From the NCBI GenBank assembly GCA_031554725.1, contig JAVBUZ010000199.1:1-7159 (forward strand): a DNA stretch of 7,159 bases, read 5' to 3'. Shown here one piece after another: positions 6,013-7,159 of this stretch. Position 1 is the stretch's first letter. Each line of letters starts with the position of its first letter. Under the pieces are notes generated by a model that saw nothing but the letters and a program-made list of their open reading frames with translations, had not been told where the DNA came from and ran no database searches. The DNA is from JAVBUZ01 sp031554725 (lineage in GTDB: Bacteria > Bacillota > Clostridia > Lachnospirales > Lachnospiraceae). The position numbers were made by a program, and so were the translations under genes.

Positions 6013-6045
6013 ATACTACATAATGTAACGTTAAGGGAGATAGTC

Positions 6046-6651
6046 ATGATTGCATATGTAAAGGGCACAATTGCAGATATCAGTGAAGATACAGTTGTAG
6101 TTGATGTGGGTGGTATTGGATACAATATTAAGATTTCTGCGGCAACCGCTGCAACATTGCCTGGAATAGGCAATGAAATAAAGATGCATACCTATACCTT
6201 GGTTAGGGAAGATGCTTTTCTTTTGTATGGATTTTCTACTAAGGATGATTTACAGATATTTAAACAGTGCATTACTGTAAATGGTATAGGTCCCAAGGGA
6301 GCACTAGGTATTTTATCTGTGATGGATGCGGATACCCTGCGTTTTGCTATTATGTCAGGCGACGCCAAGGCTATTGCAAAAGCTCCAGGCATTGGAGCCA
6401 AGACTGCAGAACGTCTTATCTTAGATTTAAAGGACAAAATTTCTATTGACGATGTTTTAATTAACAAAGAGATATCTCTTTATAATGGCGATACTGGTGC
6501 GGCAGATGGTATTCAAAAGGAAGCTATAGAAGCGTTGGTTGCATTAGGCTATGGTCAAACTGAGTCTGCAAAGGCTGTTAAATCCATTCCCAATGCTGAA
6601 GCAATGGATTCTGGAGAACTACTTAAAGCGGCGCTTAAAAAAATGTTCTAA
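6046..6651 (+). CDS. ruvA: Holliday junction branch-migration complex subunit RuvA
   Basis: The product is 201 residues, the usual RuvA length. RuvA tetramers bind four-way DNA junctions and load the RuvB motor rings during recombinational repair. The N-terminal OB domain begins MIAYVKGTI and contains VVVDVGGIGYNI and a YTLVREDAFLLYGF stretch. The two helix-hairpin-helix motifs are visible as VNGIGPKGALGIL and APGIGAKTAERLILDLKDK. A variable acidic linker leads to the C-terminal domain (EAIEALVALGYG, ending LLKAALKKMF) that contacts RuvB. GGGAG (6035-6039) is six bases before the ATG. ruvB follows 35 bp downstream and is presumably cotranscribed from the LexA-controlled promoter. Confidence 0.97.
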   Translation: MIAYVKGTIADISEDTVVVDVGGIGYNIKISAATAATLPGIGNEIKMHTYTLVREDAFLLYGFSTKDDLQIFKQCITVNGIGPKGALGILSVMDADTLRFAIMSGDAKAIAKAPGIGAKTAERLILDLKDKISIDDVLINKEISLYNGDTGAADGIQKEAIEALVALGYGQTESAKAVKSIPNAEAMDSGELLKAALKKMF

Positions 6652-6686
6652 TATTTACATAATAGTATGGGAGATTGCTTGAAATT

Positions 6687-7159
6687 ATGGCACGTAGAAT
6701 GATAGAAACCAACATAACAGAAGAGGATATCAAAATTGAAGGCTCATTAAGACCACAGCTTCTGAGGGATTACATCGGGCAAGAAAAGATTAAAGAGAGC
6801 CTGCAAATATATATTGAGGCGGCGAAACAACGCGGAGATTGTTTAGATCATGCTTTGTTTTATGGCCCACCCGGACTAGGAAAAACTACGTTGGCGGGCA
6901 TTATTGCTAACGAAATGGGTGTTAACATGAAAATCACCAGTGGCCCAGCAATAGAGAAGCCTGGCGAAATGGCGGCGATTCTTAATAACCTTGGGGAAGG
7001 CGACATTTTATTCGTGGACGAGATCCATCGTTTAAATAGACAGGTAGAAGAAGTATTGTATCCCGCCATGGAAGACTTTGCAATTGATATCATGATTGGA
7101 AAAGGTTCCTCTGCTCGCTCTGTACGTTTGGATTTGCCGAAGTTCACTTTGATTGGAGC
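6687..7159 (+). CDS. ruvB: Holliday junction DNA helicase RuvB, 3'-truncated by the window edge
   Basis: The first 157 codons are present, with no stop before the edge. RuvB is the hexameric AAA+ ATPase that drives branch migration on RuvA-bound junctions. The sequence has the family N terminus (LRPQLLRDYIGQEKIKESL), Walker A GPPGLGKT at residues 60-67 (Lys66) and Walker B LFVDEIHR with Asp111-Glu112. It then continues with EEVLYPAMEDF and KFTLIGA leading toward sensor 1. The ATG at 6687 (MARRMIETN) is chosen although its GGGAG (6669-6673) is 13 bases away, longer than usual. The in-frame ATG at 6699 is even further, and TTG at 6675 is too close. Translation may depend partly on ruvA. Confidence 0.96.
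   Translation, partial: MARRMIETNITEEDIKIEGSLRPQLLRDYIGQEKIKESLQIYIEAAKQRGDCLDHALFYGPPGLGKTTLAGIIANEMGVNMKITSGPAIEKPGEMAAILNNLGEGDILFVDEIHRLNRQVEEVLYPAMEDFAIDIMIGKGSSARSVRLDLPKFTLIG

Noticed and set aside
6192..6467. 91-codon antisense ORF within ruvA, and similar ORFs opposite leuC, leuD and ruvB
   Set aside because: They mirror the conserved coding frames, lack ribosome sites, and show no recognisable protein features.
1..7159. CRISPR array, defence system, phage or toxin-antitoxin genes
   Set aside because: No regularly spaced repeats and no genes of those families were seen; the AraC/ASCH pair was considered as a toxin-antitoxin unit but lacks the size and domain pattern.

Overview
The window looks like chromosomal DNA from a low-GC, Gram-positive anaerobe of the class Clostridia, most likely a Lachnospiraceae-type organism. 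This rests on AT-rich coding sequence, strong GGAGG-type ribosome sites, TTGAAn/TAnnAT promoters with extended -10 elements, a Clostridia-style histidine kinase ending (ERFVRGD...GSGLGL), the compact LeuC/LeuD type of isopropylmalate dehydratase, and a clostridial-looking LexA box before ruvA. No database was searched, so the taxonomic call is inference.

Layout. (1) 1-1383, plus strand: the 3' part of a membrane sensor histidine kinase; its 5' end lies outside the window. (2) 1373-2299, minus strand: a LysR-family regulator that converges on the kinase gene and overlaps its last 11 bp. (3) 2300-2454: a compact divergent control region in which a 9-bp inverted repeat containing ATAA-N7-TTAT fills the spacer of the LysR promoter and sits about 65 bp upstream of the predicted leuC start point. 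(4) 2455-4229: leuC-leuD, both subunits of 3-isopropylmalate dehydratase, closed by a rho-independent terminator at 4250-4280. (5) 4281-4471: a leader region with an imperfect dyad, a 20-codon ORF with a good ribosome site, and alternative hairpins. (6) 4472-5790: a coupled pair, a Rob-like AraC regulator with a GyrI-like effector domain and a small ASCH/PUA-like protein. (7) 5791-6045: a 183-bp imperfect palindrome followed at once by a promoter with an embedded LexA box. (8) 6046-7159: ruvA and the 5' part of ruvB, the Holliday-junction branch-migration complex.

How the parts work together. The LysR protein probably controls itself and leuCD from one operator. The AraC protein probably senses a small molecule and controls its own operon with the ASCH-like partner. 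ruvAB appears to be under SOS control.

Most of the window is ordinary. The parts that standard gene annotation would miss are the long palindrome before ruvA, the two-promoter operator between the LysR gene and leuC, and the possible leader-peptide attenuator before the AraC gene. I found no CRISPR array, transposase, tRNA, rRNA or phage gene.
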